A stretch of DNA of 50,480 nucleotides from Methanobrevibacter curvatus. GTDB lineage: Archaea; Methanobacteriota; Methanobacteria; Methanobacteriales; Methanobacteriaceae. Both the position numbers and the translations under genes were made by a program. The stretch's first letter is position 1; the number at the start of each line of letters is the position of its first letter. This document shows, one piece after another, positions 9,296 to 20,312 of this stretch. Below the pieces are notes generated by a model. It did no database searches. It was not told the DNA's origin and worked only from the letters and a program-made list of their open reading frames with translations. Location of the stretch: positions 1 through 50,480 of the forward strand of contig NZ_LWMV01000191.1 in assembly GCF_001639295.1 (NCBI RefSeq). Reading direction: 5' to 3'.

Positions 9296-9776
9296 AATAT
9301 TTTTAATACTCCTAACATTTTTAATATTTTTGTACTAGTTTTTCATTTTTTTTAATTATTTTATTACATTTTTCAATTATTTTATTACATTTTTTAATTA
9401 TTTTATCACTACTTTTCAATTATTTTTTTATTTTTTGTAATTATCCAAATTAAAATAGTTATATTTATATAGTTTATTTAAAAAAATTTTATTGTTAAAT
9501 AAATTTTTATTCTTAAAAATATTATTATTAATTTATTTATCACTTTATTTATTAACTTTATAATCAATTTATTAGCTTTTTAATGTTTAATTAATAAATT
9601 TAATTTAAATATAACAAACTATAAATCTAATTTAAATACAATAAATAATAAATCTAATTAAATATAACTTTAATTAAAATATTTCGCATGCTTTTAATTG
9701 AAAGTATTGTGGTTTATTGATATAGATGTTTATGGCTATGATATGGAGATATTAGTTCATATATATGGTGATTTTT

Positions 9777-10103
9777 ATGAGTGAAATAGAAGAGCTTACA
9801 GAAAAAAAATATAAATCAAGAATCCGAAAGTTTAAAAAAGCTATTAAAAATGATGAAGAGAAAAGCAAATTTTTTATAGAATTAGCTGCTAGTGTTGAAA
9901 TATTTTTACCAACTAAAAACCCTGAAGAAGAAGCCGATGGTATTAATTTTATTACTACCCCTGATGGAAAAGTCACTTTTGCAGAATATTATTATGAAAA
10001 AGAAGGGGAAGCACATCAAATAGAAATTACAGGTAAAGATTTAGACCTATTATTAGAGTTATTTGATGGTTTCAAACTACAGCTAGATGATGTATTAGAA
10101 TAA
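9777..10103 (+). CDS. Small acidic protein of unknown function
   Basis: A 108-residue soluble protein. The N-terminal third is rich in Lys and Glu and probably helical; the middle has FIELAASVEIFLPTKN and an I-T-T-P-D-G-K-V-T strand pattern; the end is acidic (LDLLLELFDGFKLQLDDVLE). There are no cysteines, signal peptide or membrane segment. The pattern is loosely reminiscent of SseB-type small domains, but I cannot support that. The start is the ATG at 9777, placed after GGTGA at 9767-9771; a further in-frame ATG at 9765 overlaps that site and is rejected. Confidence 0.7.
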   Translation: MSEIEELTEKKYKSRIRKFKKAIKNDEEKSKFFIELAASVEIFLPTKNPEEEADGINFITTPDGKVTFAEYYYEKEGEAHQIEITGKDLDLLLELFDGFKLQLDDVLE

Positions 10104-10297
10104 ATTTTTAGATTTAATTTGTTAATTTTTTTTATTTTAATATATTTTATATTTTTATTAGAATCTTTTTTTAATTTTTTTTAATATTATATTTTTTTTA
10201 ATATTCTATCTTTTTTTAATTTTTTACCCTTTACTAAATTATGATTCTTTTTATTTTATATGATGTTTACATGTTTTTATTACTATAATCCGATAAA

Positions 10298-11692
<1,395 letters not shown>

Positions 11693-11719
11693 TAAATTAA
11701 TTGTTTTGGTCAAAGTGAT

Positions 11720-12640
11720 TTAAGGTTTGTCTCGGTTTATTACTTCTCCACTAAGTATTTTTTTTAATTCTCCATTGTTTAGCTCAATAATTAATGCTCC
11801 TTTTTTGTTTATTCCAATTGCATATCCTTTTAAAGTTTTTCCAAGAGGTTGGTGGACTTCAACATAATTGCCTATAGTGTGAGCAAGACTTCTCCATTCA
11901 AAAAGGAGATCCTTGAATTTTTTATTTTTTAAATCATTATATACTAATTCAAATTCATTTAAAAAGTTAGCAATTAACTTATTTTCATTAATTGCACTAC
12001 CTAATTCCTCTTTTAATGATGTAATTTCGTATTTATTTAACTCTGGAAACTCATTAGGGTCTATGTTACTATCTATTCCAACACCAACTACAACATAATC
12101 CAATGTTGCAAATTTTGCATTTGCTTCTGTTAAAATCCCAGAAACCTTTTTACCAGCTATTAAAATATCATTAGGCCATTTTATTTGAGCATCAACACCA
12201 TATTTTCTTAAAGTTCTTGCAACTGCTATACCTGTAGCTAATGTAATTAAAGGTGCTTTTGATGGGGAAAATTCAGGTCTTAAAACAATTGTTAGCCATG
12301 TTCCTCCTTTTGGAGATTTCCATTTTCTTCTTCTGCTTCCTTTTCCTTTGCTTTGTGTTTCAGAGATTATTACAGCACCTTCATCTGTACCATGTTCTGC
12401 AAAAAATTTTGCAACATTATTTGTAGATAAAACTTCTTTAAACAAATAAATTTCTTTACCAATGTAATAGGTTTTAAGATAATTATTTATTTCCTGCCTT
12501 TTTTTTGATTTTGAAGAACTGTAACCAATTTTTTTTAAAAGTTCTGCTAATTCATTTTCATCTGTAATTTGTGATGGAATTTTTTTTATATTGATGTTGT
12601 CTTCATTTTCTTCTAAAATCTTGATAATTTCATTTTTCAT
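11720..12640 (-). CDS. birA: Biotin--protein ligase
   Basis: A 306-residue biotin ligase that charges the biotin carrier domain of pyruvate carboxylase. The biotinyl-AMP site STNNVAK (72-78), the [17 protein letters not shown] loop (97-113) and IKWPNDI are present, followed by the small C-terminal SH3-like domain. The ~65 N-terminal residues could be a reduced winged helix, as in repressor-type BirA, but I see no clear HTH pattern. It overlaps pycA by 4 bp (ATGA), a translationally coupled pair also known from Methanothermobacter. Confidence 0.93.
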   Translation of the reverse strand: MKNEIIKILEENEDNINIKKIPSQITDENELAELLKKIGYSSSKSKKRQEINNYLKTYYIGKEIYLFKEVLSTNNVAKFFAEHGTDEGAVIISETQSKGKGSRRRKWKSPKGGTWLTIVLRPEFSPSKAPLITLATGIAVARTLRKYGVDAQIKWPNDILIAGKKVSGILTEANAKFATLDYVVVGVGIDSNIDPNEFPELNKYEITSLKEELGSAINENKLIANFLNEFELVYNDLKNKKFKDLLFEWRSLAHTIGNYVEVHQPLGKTLKGYAIGINKKGALIIELNNGELKKILSGEVINRDKP

Positions 12641-14118
12641 TTTTTCCCTCTTGGTTGTGTCATATAATATTCAACTGCTGCTGAAATGGCTGCAATTTTA
12701 TGATTTGGCATAAATGTTGATTTTAAACGATTTAATCTTTCTGTGTCTTCGGCTATTACCTTGATCATTTCTTCTTCAATTCCTTTTCTATATTCATCAA
12801 TAAAATGGGTATGTAAATGCCCATCAATGAAGTATTGATTTTTCATAATTGCTTTATGGAATGGAATAGTTGTCTTAACTCCTAATATAACATATTCACT
12901 TAATGCCCTTTTCATCCTATTTATTGCTTCATTTCTATTTCTTCCATTGGCAACTAATTTTGAAATCATAGAATCGTAAAATGGAGGAATAGTGTAGTTT
13001 GTATGTATTCCACTGTCTAATCTAACTCCTGGACCTCCAGGTGATCTATATCCTGTAATTTTTCCAGGTGTAGGTATAAAATCAGCTAATGGATCTTCAG
13101 CATTTATTCTACATTCAATTGCATGCCCTCTAACTACAACATCACTTTGTGAGTAATATAATTCTTCACAAGAGGCTATTTTTATTTGTTCTTTAATTAA
13201 ATCTATATTGGTAATGATTTCAGTAATGGGATGTTCTACTTGTATTCTAGTGTTCATTTCAAGGAAATAATACTCATCATTTTCATATAAAAACTCAACA
13301 GTGCCTGCACTGTTGTACCCAATATATTCAGCAGCTTTTACTGCACTTCCACCCATTTTGTCTCGTAATTCTTCAGTCATAATAGGGGATGGTGCTTCTT
13401 CAATTAACTTTTGATGCCTTCTTTGGATTGAGCATTCTCTGTCTGCAACATGAATTGTGTTTCCATATTTATCTGCTAATATCTGGAATTCAATATGTCG
13501 TGGTTTTTCAAGATATTTTTCAATAAAAACTGTTGCATCTCCGAAATTTTTTAAAGCAAGTTCTTGAGTAGATTCCATTGCTCTAACCATTTCATTTTCT
13601 TCGTATACTGCTCTCATTCCTATGCCTCCACCACCAGCAGAAGCTTTGATAATTACAGGATATCCAATTGCAGCAGCTATTTCTTTAGCTTCATTTACAT
13701 CACTAATACCCTTTTCTGTTCCTTCAATAACAGGGACATTTGCTTTTTTCATTAATTTTTTTGCAGTTATTTTATCTCCCATGGATTCAATAATCTCTGG
13801 TGAAGGACCTATAATTGATATTCCGTTTTTTTGAGCTTCAATAGCTAACTGGGGATTTTCAGCTAAAAATCCATAACCTGGATGAATGGCTTCTGCTCCA
13901 GATTCGTTTGCAACAGCTATTATCTTTTCAATGTTTAAATAGCTATCTTTTGGATCAGCTTTTCCAATTAAATATTTTTCGTCAGCATAATTAGTGTAAA
14001 GGGATTTTTCATCTGCCTCTGAATAAACTGCAACGCTTCCAACATTTAATTCCCTACAAGCCCTCATTATACGAATAGCTATTTCCCCTCTATTTGCAAT
14101 AAGAATTTTATTAAACAT
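12637..14118 (-). CDS. pycA: Pyruvate carboxylase subunit A (biotin carboxylase)
   Basis: A 493-residue ATP-grasp biotin carboxylase that carboxylates the biotin carried by subunit B to form oxaloacetate, the anaplerotic step of methanogens with an incomplete TCA route. Visible are [14 protein letters not shown] at the N-terminus, [10 protein letters not shown], the glycine-rich ATP loop [12 protein letters not shown], and the catalytic [10 protein letters not shown] segment. pycB is not in this window; the two subunit genes are unlinked in Methanothermobacter. AcCA could be confused with it, but the birA partnership and phylum favour PycA. GAGGAAA precedes the ATG. Confidence 0.93.
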   Translation of the reverse strand: MFNKILIANRGEIAIRIMRACRELNVGSVAVYSEADEKSLYTNYADEKYLIGKADPKDSYLNIEKIIAVANESGAEAIHPGYGFLAENPQLAIEAQKNGISIIGPSPEIIESMGDKITAKKLMKKANVPVIEGTEKGISDVNEAKEIAAAIGYPVIIKASAGGGGIGMRAVYEENEMVRAMESTQELALKNFGDATVFIEKYLEKPRHIEFQILADKYGNTIHVADRECSIQRRHQKLIEEAPSPIMTEELRDKMGGSAVKAAEYIGYNSAGTVEFLYENDEYYFLEMNTRIQVEHPITEIITNIDLIKEQIKIASCEELYYSQSDVVVRGHAIECRINAEDPLADFIPTPGKITGYRSPGGPGVRLDSGIHTNYTIPPFYDSMISKLVANGRNRNEAINRMKRALSEYVILGVKTTIPFHKAIMKNQYFIDGHLHTHFIDEYRKGIEEEMIKVIAEDTERLNRLKSTFMPNHKIAAISAAVEYYMTQPRGKK

Positions 14119-14483
14119 ATTTTCCTCTTATATTGTGAAATGATTTTGATAATTTTTATTTTATTTTTAAGCTATTTTTATTTTATTTTTAAGCTATTTT
14201 TTACCTTTTTTTTATACTTATTTATAAAATAATTTAATATATTTATTTAGTAAATTTAATAATTTAGTAAATTTAATATATTATATATATAATATCTTTT
14301 ATTAATAATATATTAGTTTATAAATTAAATATTTTTTTATAATTTAGTTTTATAATTAACTTTATAACTAATTTTATAATATTTTTTAAATTATTTTAGT
14401 TTTTTTAAATATAATTTTTTATCTTTAAATATAATTTTTTAGATATTAATTTATTTAGGACTTAATTTTATATTTTGGATAAT
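14119..14483. other. Divergent AT-rich promoter region
   Basis: The gap between pycA (minus) and the METTL5-like gene (plus). It is almost pure A/T with several TATA-like strings (for example around 14281-14300) that could drive either gene. The phrase TTTTATTTTTAAGCTATTTT is duplicated at about 14157-14200. No RNA or ORF is visible. Confidence 0.45.
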
Positions 14484-15158
14484 ATGATTATTAAAAAGAA
14501 GAAAAACTTAGAAATTTTCTTAGAAAAAGTTCCTAGCCATCCTAATCCTAAAGTTGAACTTGAACAATATTCTACCTCATCATTAATAGCTTCAGATCTA
14601 ATGTGGAATGCATTCAATATTGGAGATATACATAATAAAAGAATATTAGATTTAGGATGTGGTACAGGCATTTTCTCAATAGCTTCTAATTTGTTAGATT
14701 CAAAATATTCTTTAGGTATAGATATTGATGATGAATCCATTAAATCAGCCATAGTTACATCTAAACAATTAAATTTAAAAAATATTAAATTTATATCTGA
14801 AGACATAAAACATATTTTAGAAATAATAGATAGTGAATTTGTTTTTAAGAAAAAATTCCCTTGTTTATTGAATATTAATACTGTTATTCAAAATCCTCCT
14901 TTTGGTTCTCAAAAAAAATCTAAAAAATCTGCAGATAGAGATTTTATAGAGTTTGCAATGAAAATATCTCCTGTTGTTTATTCTTTTCATATGAAAAGTA
15001 CTGAAAAGTTTGTTATAGAATATTTTAGTGAATTTGGAGGTGAATTGACTCATAAATTTTCTTATAATTTTCCTATAGCAAACATATATAATTTCCACTC
15101 TAAAGAATCAAAAGATGTTAAAGTTACTGCTTTTAGGTTTGAAAAAATAAATAAATAA
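14484..15158 (+). CDS. METTL5-like RNA N6-adenine methyltransferase
   Basis: A 224-residue class I SAM-dependent methyltransferase. It has motif I LDLGCGTGIFSIA (residues 55-67), GIDIDDESI as motif II, and the catalytic NPPFG (137-141) followed by a Ser/Lys-rich segment and ADRDFI, then VYSFHMKST. The N/D-PPF motif marks an N6-adenine or N-methylating enzyme, and the layout matches the archaeal/eukaryal METTL5 group that modifies small-subunit rRNA in partnership with Trm112. The target here is inferred. The frame starts at TTG 14475, but the ATG at 14484 is chosen. Confidence 0.8.
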   Translation: MIIKKKKNLEIFLEKVPSHPNPKVELEQYSTSSLIASDLMWNAFNIGDIHNKRILDLGCGTGIFSIASNLLDSKYSLGIDIDDESIKSAIVTSKQLNLKNIKFISEDIKHILEIIDSEFVFKKKFPCLLNINTVIQNPPFGSQKKSKKSADRDFIEFAMKISPVVYSFHMKSTEKFVIEYFSEFGGELTHKFSYNFPIANIYNFHSKESKDVKVTAFRFEKINK

Positions 15159-15256
15159 TCTATAAATAATTTATAACTTAGGGATTAATACATAAAAAAT
15201 ATATTTTAATATTTGCTTACCCATTTTTAATATTCATCGATACATTTAAATATGAT

Positions 15257-15280
15257 TTTTTTAAATATATATAAATTGTA
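15257..15280 (+). promoter_or_regulatory. Probable promoter of the SPOUT/ribosomal protein cluster
   Basis: A run of T followed by TTAAATATATATAAATTG forms a strong TATA-like element. Usual spacing would put the start near 15285-15295, giving a leader of roughly 125 nt before the SPOUT gene. A second TATA-like string (ATTTAAATATG, 15244-15254) leaves the exact start uncertain. Confidence 0.45.
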
Positions 15281-15287
15281 TAAATAA

Positions 15288-15366
15288 GTAGCTTAGTCTT
15301 TCAATAAAAGCTACCAGTATTATAGTTGATATGATACTGAGTTTGTGTTTCCCAGTGATAGCTATA
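15288..15366 (+). promoter_or_regulatory. Structured leader RNA with alternative pairings
   Basis: GTAGCTT (15288-15294) pairs perfectly with AAGCTAC (15308-15314). Next to it CAGTAT (15315-15320) can pair with ATACTG (15334-15339). Alternatively TATAGTT (15321-15327) pairs with AGCTATA (15360-15366, one G-U), with ACTG (15336-15339) to CAGT (15353-15356) inside. The second and third options exclude each other. It lies between promoter and ATG of the SPOUT gene; no known riboswitch class fits, and no U-tract follows. Confidence 0.4.
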
Positions 15367-15414
15367 AATATTTTATGGATATATTTATATGTTCATAAAA
15401 ATATATATTGATTA

Positions 15415-16233
15415 ATGCAAAAAAAACAGATATCTATTTTTTTACCAGATTCTTTTCTTAGTGAAACTAAAGATTTAAAGCTTAAATCTTCTAAAATTGG
15501 AATTATAGGAAGAGCAACAGCTATTTTTAGAGCGAATCGAGTAATAATTTACAAAGATATATCTTCAGACAAAGATTTTGAAAAAGATGGTAAGTTAATT
15601 GCCAACATCCTTCAATTTATGGATACTCCTCAATATCTTAGAAAAAAAGTTTTTCCTTTACAGGCTGATTTAAAGCATGCTGGAATTTTGCCTCCACTTA
15701 GAACTCCTAATCATCCAACTATGGATGAAGAATCAGTGACTTATAGGCAAGGTTTGACTCTTAAAAGAAATAAAAAAGGAACGTTTGTAGATATTGGTTT
15801 AGATCAACTGGCTTTTTGCAAAGAGCAACTCACGGTAAATAAAGTTTTTAGCTTTAAAATTATTAAGTTTGCTAAAGAGATAATTGTCACACCTGAAGTA
15901 CCAGATGGCATATATTGGGGATATGATGCATCTTATTCTCAAAAAACTCTTAAAAATAGCTTGAAATTAATAAAACCCGATTTAGTGATTGAAACTACTA
16001 AATTTGGTGATGAAATAAATACTATTTTTAATGATTTAGAATCTAAGATTCAAAATTCAAATAATATTGCTGTTTGTTTTGGAGGTCCTTATTCTGGCAT
16101 AAGCGAGAATATTGATAGTTCTTTATGGGAATATATTAAGATTAATATGATTCCAGATCAAGGAACAGAAACTGTAAGGGCTGAAGAAGCAGTTATTTCT
16201 ACAATGGCTATATTAAATGTCTTGAATTTCTAA
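15415..16233 (+). CDS. SPOUT-class RNA methyltransferase (MTH1 / SPOUT1-C9orf114 family)
   Basis: A 272-residue protein of the DUF171 (Methyltrn_RNA_3) family, a deep-trefoil-knot SAM methyltransferase with an inserted OB-fold domain, thought to act on rRNA uridine N3. The knot region is visible at the C-terminus: AVCFGGPYSG (SAM loop), MIPDQGTETVRAEEAVISTMAILN. The N-terminal SIFLPDSFLSE and the RATAIFRANRVIIY strand are typical. In Methanothermobacter the ortholog (MTH1) also stands directly before rpl3, so its place at the head of the ribosomal cluster is conserved. There is no clear ribosome binding site; the leader upstream is structured. Confidence 0.85.
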   Translation: MQKKQISIFLPDSFLSETKDLKLKSSKIGIIGRATAIFRANRVIIYKDISSDKDFEKDGKLIANILQFMDTPQYLRKKVFPLQADLKHAGILPPLRTPNHPTMDEESVTYRQGLTLKRNKKGTFVDIGLDQLAFCKEQLTVNKVFSFKIIKFAKEIIVTPEVPDGIYWGYDASYSQKTLKNSLKLIKPDLVIETTKFGDEINTIFNDLESKIQNSNNIAVCFGGPYSGISENIDSSLWEYIKINMIPDQGTETVRAEEAVISTMAILNVLNF

Positions 16234-16906
16234 AATTCAATATTGCCTTTTTTTAAATTGTGACCAGGTCATACTAATTAGTTTAAATTTTATCTAGTTA
16301 GTGTTACTGTTGTAATTAGTTTAAATGCTATTAATTTAATCTTAATTAATTTAATCAATTAACATTAATTAGCTTTGCATATCTATTGGCATTGCTCAAT
16401 AGATTGTTTTAAATGACTTATCTTTTTTTAGTTAATTTTAATAAGTTAATTTATTTAGCTGTTTTTAAGTTGTTCATTGGTTGTTCATTATTCTTTATCT
16501 TATATTATGTTTAAGGTATTATATTTTTAATTAAAAACTAAAAATATGATATCTTATAGATTATATTTTTATCTAATGAGGTTTAATATCTTTTATAATC
16601 TAATGATATGTTTAATATTATTTATACTCTCTTAATTTTAATTAAAGTGATTAATTAATCTTAAACTAAATCATAATGAATATTTGATGATGTAATAGAA
16701 TATATAGCTTATAATGCTTATTCTATTAGTATTTTAACAATCAATGATTCACTTGGATTTATACAATTAAATTTATTCAATCAAATTTATTTAAAGAATT
16801 TTTTAAAAAATTATTCAAAATTATAAAATTTAGAATAAATCAATAAAATAATATCAATAGAATAAATCAATAAAATAATTCAATAGAATAATTAAGGAGG
16901 TAAATA
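16234..16906. other. Long leader before rpl3
   Basis: A 673-bp gap without ORFs between the SPOUT gene and rpl3. It contains the palindrome TGACCAGGTCA (16261-16271), an 8-bp perfect hairpin (ATCTATTG, 16381-16388, with CAATAGAT, 16397-16404) and a 10-bp perfect hairpin (16693-16702 with 16719-16728). Only the first is GC-rich enough to be notable; the others may be chance in AT-rich DNA. A promoter for the ribosomal operon must lie here, but no single TATA box stands out. Confidence 0.5.
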
Positions 16907-17917
16907 ATGGTTAGACATCATCAACCAAGGAAAGGGTCTGTTGCTTTTTCTCCAAGAAAAAGAGTAGCAAAAGAAACTCCAAGTATCCATGCATGGCCTA
17001 GTGAAGATGAGGGCAAACTTTTAGCTCTGGCAGGTTATAAAGTTGGAATGACTCATGTCATATTAGTTGACAATGATAAAAATTCTCCTACTTTTGGACT
17101 GGATGTATCTACAGCGGTGACTGTTTTAGAAGTTCCACCAGTTGTAGTTATGGGAATTAGGGCATATGAAAAAACTACTAAAGGATTAAAAGTTATTACA
17201 GAAGTCCTTGCTGACAATTTAGATAAAGAGCTTTCTAGGAAAATCACACTTCCTAAAAATTACAATCAAGAAGAAGCTATTAAAAAACTTCAAAACGCCT
17301 TAGATTATACTGAAGAAATAAGGGTATTCATTCATACAAATCCTAAAGCAACTTCTGTTCCTAAAAAGAAACCTGAAATTTTAGAAATAGGAATCGGTGG
17401 TAAAAACTCTGAAGAAAAATTAAATAATGCTTTAGAGCTTTTAGGTAATGAAGTTAAAGCTGAAGAAATTTTTCAAGAAGGCAAGCTTGTCGATGCAATT
17501 GCTACAACTAAAGGTAAAGGTTTCCAAGGTCCTGTTAAGCGTTGGGGTATTAGAATTCAGTATGGTAAAGCTGCAAGAAGTAGTAAAGGTAGACATGTTG
17601 GTTCTATTGGTCCATGGACTCCATCAAGAACTATGTGGACTGTTCCAATGGCAGGACAGATGGGATATCATAAAAGAACTGAGTTTAATAAAAAAATCTT
17701 AAAAATTGCTGATTCATCTCAAGTAGATGAAGTAAATCCTGATGGTGGATTTGTTAAATATGGATTTGTTAAAAATGATTTCATTTTAGTAAAAGGTTCC
17801 CTTCCAGGTCCAAATAAAAGATTAGTCGTTTTAAGAAAAGCTATTAGGGCTCATGGAAAGTCTGAAGAAGCACCGCAAATTAACTTCATAAGTACTAAGT
17901 CTAAACAAGGTGTATAG
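16907..17917 (+). CDS. rpl3: Large-subunit ribosomal protein uL3
   Basis: A 336-residue archaeal uL3, of normal length for archaea (bacterial L3 is about 210). It folds the 3' end of 23S rRNA near the peptidyl transferase centre. The N-terminal HHQPRKGSVAFSPRKR and the W-finger region (TKGKGFQGPVKRWGIR, GRHVGSIGPWTPSRTMWTVP) are intact. The start has a strong AAGGAGG ribosome binding site, the best in the window, in keeping with the first cistron of a highly expressed operon. rpl4 follows after 50 bp. Confidence 0.98.
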   Translation: MVRHHQPRKGSVAFSPRKRVAKETPSIHAWPSEDEGKLLALAGYKVGMTHVILVDNDKNSPTFGLDVSTAVTVLEVPPVVVMGIRAYEKTTKGLKVITEVLADNLDKELSRKITLPKNYNQEEAIKKLQNALDYTEEIRVFIHTNPKATSVPKKKPEILEIGIGGKNSEEKLNNALELLGNEVKAEEIFQEGKLVDAIATTKGKGFQGPVKRWGIRIQYGKAARSSKGRHVGSIGPWTPSRTMWTVPMAGQMGYHKRTEFNKKILKIADSSQVDEVNPDGGFVKYGFVKNDFILVKGSLPGPNKRLVVLRKAIRAHGKSEEAPQINFISTKSKQGV

Positions 17918-17967
17918 ATAGAAATAAAAAATTAGTATATGTATTATATTATTATCGGTGTGATTAT

Positions 17968-18732
17968 ATGAAAGTTAATGTTTATTCAATTGAAGGGGAA
18001 GTTGTTGAAGAGATAGAACTTCCAAAAATATTTAATGAAGAGTTTAGACCCGATCTTATTAAAAGAGCAGTTATTTCTTCTCAGACAGCAAGAGTTCAAC
18101 CTTGGGGTACTGATCCAATGGCAGGCAAAAGAACATCTGCAAAAAGTTGGGGTTCTGGTAGAGGAGCTGCTATGGTTCCTAGAATTAAAAATGGTTCTAA
18201 GGCAGCATTTATACCACAAGCTATTGGTGGAAGAAGAGCTCACCCACCTAGACCTGTTAAAACGTATAAAGAGAAAATTAACATTAAAGAAAGACGTTTT
18301 GCAATAAGGTCTGCTGTTGCTGCAACATCTAAATCAGAACTTGTTGCCAATAGAGGACATAAAGTTGAAAATGTTCCTCAGTTTCCTATAATTGTAGATG
18401 ATGAATTTTCATCAATTAAGAAAACTAAAGAAACTCGTCAAATATTTGAGAAATTAGGTCTTATTGATGATCTTACTCGTGCTAAAAATAGTAAAAAAAT
18501 TAAATCTGGAAAAGGAAAACTCAGAGGCAGAAAATACAGAACTGCAAAAGGACCACTAGTTGTTGTTGGTGAGGATAAAGGTATTAATTTAGCTGTTAGA
18601 AATTATCCTGGTGTAGATGTGGTTAATGTTGAAAATTTAAATGCCGAGTTATTGGCTCCTGGGACTCATCCTGGTAGATTAACTCTTTTTACTAAATCTG
18701 CTATAGAAAAATTAGGAGGTTTATTTCAATAA
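17968..18732 (+). CDS. rpl4: Large-subunit ribosomal protein uL4
   Basis: A 254-residue uL4 of the archaeal/eukaryal type, lining the peptide exit tunnel through its long loop (QPWGTDPMAGKRTSAKSWGSGRGAAMVPR). The N-terminus KVNVYSIEGEVVEEIELP and GTHPGRLTLFTKSAIEKLG at the C-terminus are standard. The start follows GGTGTGATT. Bacterial L4 can repress its own operon; whether this one does is unknown. Second cistron of the cluster. Confidence 0.98.
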   Translation: MKVNVYSIEGEVVEEIELPKIFNEEFRPDLIKRAVISSQTARVQPWGTDPMAGKRTSAKSWGSGRGAAMVPRIKNGSKAAFIPQAIGGRRAHPPRPVKTYKEKINIKERRFAIRSAVAATSKSELVANRGHKVENVPQFPIIVDDEFSSIKKTKETRQIFEKLGLIDDLTRAKNSKKIKSGKGKLRGRKYRTAKGPLVVVGEDKGINLAVRNYPGVDVVNVENLNAELLAPGTHPGRLTLFTKSAIEKLGGLFQ

Positions 18733-18805
18733 ATTTCTTTAACCATTTATTTTAGATATATAAATGGTAATGAAAAGAATTATTGAAAATAAATTTGGTG
18801 ATATT

Positions 18806-19066
18806 ATGGATGCTTATTCAATTATTGTAAAACCTCATATTAGTGAAAAAACAATGAATCTTATTGAAGAAAAAAATGAACTTGCATTTGTTGTTTACAG
18901 AGAAAGTAATAAAAAGCAGATTAAAAATGCATTTGAACAATTATTTCAAGAATCTGTTAAAAATGTAAATACTCATATTACTTCAAAAGGCATTAAAATT
19001 GCTTTTATTAAGTTAGTAAATGAAAATAAGGCAGAAGATGTAGCTGTTCGTATGGGAGTATTTTAG
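18806..19066 (+). CDS. rpl23: Large-subunit ribosomal protein uL23
   Basis: With the ATG at 18806 this is an 86-residue uL23, the usual archaeal length. The protein sits at the tunnel exit and docks SRP and the translocon. VKPHISEKTMNLIE and the basic NKKQIKNAFEQLF segment are diagnostic. The frame opens 14 codons upstream (18764), but GGTGA at 18796-18800 selects 18806. Only 11 bp separate it from rpl2. Confidence 0.97.
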   Translation: MDAYSIIVKPHISEKTMNLIEEKNELAFVVYRESNKKQIKNAFEQLFQESVKNVNTHITSKGIKIAFIKLVNENKAEDVAVRMGVF

Positions 19067-19077
19067 GGGGACTGTTT

Positions 19078-19803
19078 ATGGGAAAACGTTTAATACATCA
19101 GAGAAGAGGTCGTGGAACTCCAACCCATCGTAGTGCTTCTTTTAGATTTAAAGATAAAATTCAATACCGAGTCTATGATCAAATAGAAAAAGAATCAAGC
19201 TTAAAAGGACAAGTTGTAGAAATTATTCATGATCCTGGTAGAAATGCCCCAATAGCTCTTGTTAAATTTGAAAATGGTGAAAAAAGGAATATTTTAGCTC
19301 CTGAAACTATTCAAGTTGATGATACAATTGAGTGTGGTATTTCAGCTTCAATTAGTTTTGGAAATTCATTACCTTTAGCAGAAATTCCTGAAGGGACTCC
19401 GATATACAATATTGAAAACCGTCCTGGGGATGGTGGAAAATTAGTAAGGTCTTCTGGAACTTATGCTTCTTTAATTACACATGATGTAGATAAATCTGTT
19501 ATTGAATTACCTTCAGGTGAGTTAAAATCTTTCCATCCTCAATGTAGAGCAACAATTGGTGTTGTCGCTGGTGGAGGAAGAAAAGAAAAACCATACCTCA
19601 AAGCAGGTAATAGATGGCATGCTTATAAAGCAAAAGGTAAAAAGTTCATGACAGTTCGTGGAGTTGCAATGAATGCTGTAGATCACCCTCACGGTGGTGG
19701 AAATAGACAACACCCTGGTAAGCCTACTACTGTTTCAAGACATGCTCCTCCAGGTAGAAAAGTTGGTTCAATTGCTGCAAAGAGAACTGGTAAAAGAAGG
19801 TAG
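19078..19803 (+). CDS. rpl2: Large-subunit ribosomal protein uL2
   Basis: A 241-residue uL2 essential for subunit association and peptidyl transfer. The C-terminal block [20 protein letters not shown] contains the conserved His near the catalytic centre, and [11 protein letters not shown] opens the protein, as in other archaea. GGGGGACTG provides the ribosome binding site. rps19 follows within 18 bp. Confidence 0.98.
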   Translation: MGKRLIHQRRGRGTPTHRSASFRFKDKIQYRVYDQIEKESSLKGQVVEIIHDPGRNAPIALVKFENGEKRNILAPETIQVDDTIECGISASISFGNSLPLAEIPEGTPIYNIENRPGDGGKLVRSSGTYASLITHDVDKSVIELPSGELKSFHPQCRATIGVVAGGGRKEKPYLKAGNRWHAYKAKGKKFMTVRGVAMNAVDHPHGGGNRQHPGKPTTVSRHAPPGRKVGSIAAKRTGKRR

Positions 19804-19820
19804 TTAAGGAGGTGACTATT

Positions 19821-20231
19821 CTGGCAAGAAAAATTTTTAAATATCATAATTATACTATTGAAGAATTAAAAGAAATGTCTTTAGATGACATAATTAAATT
19901 ACTCCCTTCAAGACAAAGAAGGTCATTGAAAAGAGGATTTTTACCAAGACAACAAGCTGTTCTTGATAAAATGAGAAAGTTGAAAGGTGAAGAAACAGAA
20001 GGTGGAAGACCTACTGTTGTTAGAACTCATTGTAGGGATATGATAGTCCTTCCTGAAATGGTGGGAACTACTTTTGGGATTTATAATGGAAAGGTCTTTG
20101 TTGAAGTAACATTTACTCCTGAAATGATTGGTTGTTATTTTGGTGAATTTGCACCTACTCGCCAAAAAGTTCAACACGGAGACCCAGGTATGGGAGCTAC
20201 ACGTTCCTCTATGTTTGTACCTCTTAAATAA
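19821..20231 (+). CDS. rps19: Small-subunit ribosomal protein uS19, apparent CTG start
   Basis: A 136-residue uS19 of the head of the 30S subunit. The family's N-terminus (M)ARK-x-F-x-Y-x-x-Y-T-x-E-E-L is matched from the CTG codon at 19821. AAGGAGGTGA at 19806-19815 sits 5 nt ahead of that CTG. The only standard start in frame, GTG at 19812, lies inside this ribosome binding site and would add three residues, so it is rejected. The C-terminal [23 protein letters not shown] is typical of archaeal uS19. Confidence 0.95.
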   Translation: MARKIFKYHNYTIEELKEMSLDDIIKLLPSRQRRSLKRGFLPRQQAVLDKMRKLKGEETEGGRPTVVRTHCRDMIVLPEMVGTTFGIYNGKVFVEVTFTPEMIGCYFGEFAPTRQKVQHGDPGMGATRSSMFVPLK

Positions 20232-20312
20232 GGAGATTTTTATAGATATTTTTGTAAATATTTTTGTAGAGATTTCTTAAGATACTTATAAGAGTTTTAC
20301 GGAGTTTATAAT

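Larger units (their letters stand above)
8980..9776. other. Long divergent intergenic region holding a hairpin RNA
   Basis: About 800 bp between cimA (minus) and the small acidic protein gene (plus). Apart from the hairpin RNA and its promoter (listed separately) it is very AT-rich with T-runs and no convincing ORF. A copy of TTTTAATTATTTTATTACA-like sequence recurs around 9350-9425, which I read as low-complexity DNA. Confidence 0.5.

Noticed and set aside
13564-13834. Plus-strand frames inside pycA
   Set aside because: Shadows of a well-conserved biotin carboxylase on the minus strand, without start signals.
15315-15366. Archaeal C/D-box guide RNA in the SPOUT leader
   Set aside because: A CTGA is present, but no proper RUGAUGA C box with a guide-length spacing to a D box.
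16693-16728. 10-bp perfect hairpin in the rpl3 leader as a regulatory structure
   Set aside because: Nearly pure A/T stem with a 16-nt loop; several such stems are expected by chance in DNA this AT-rich.
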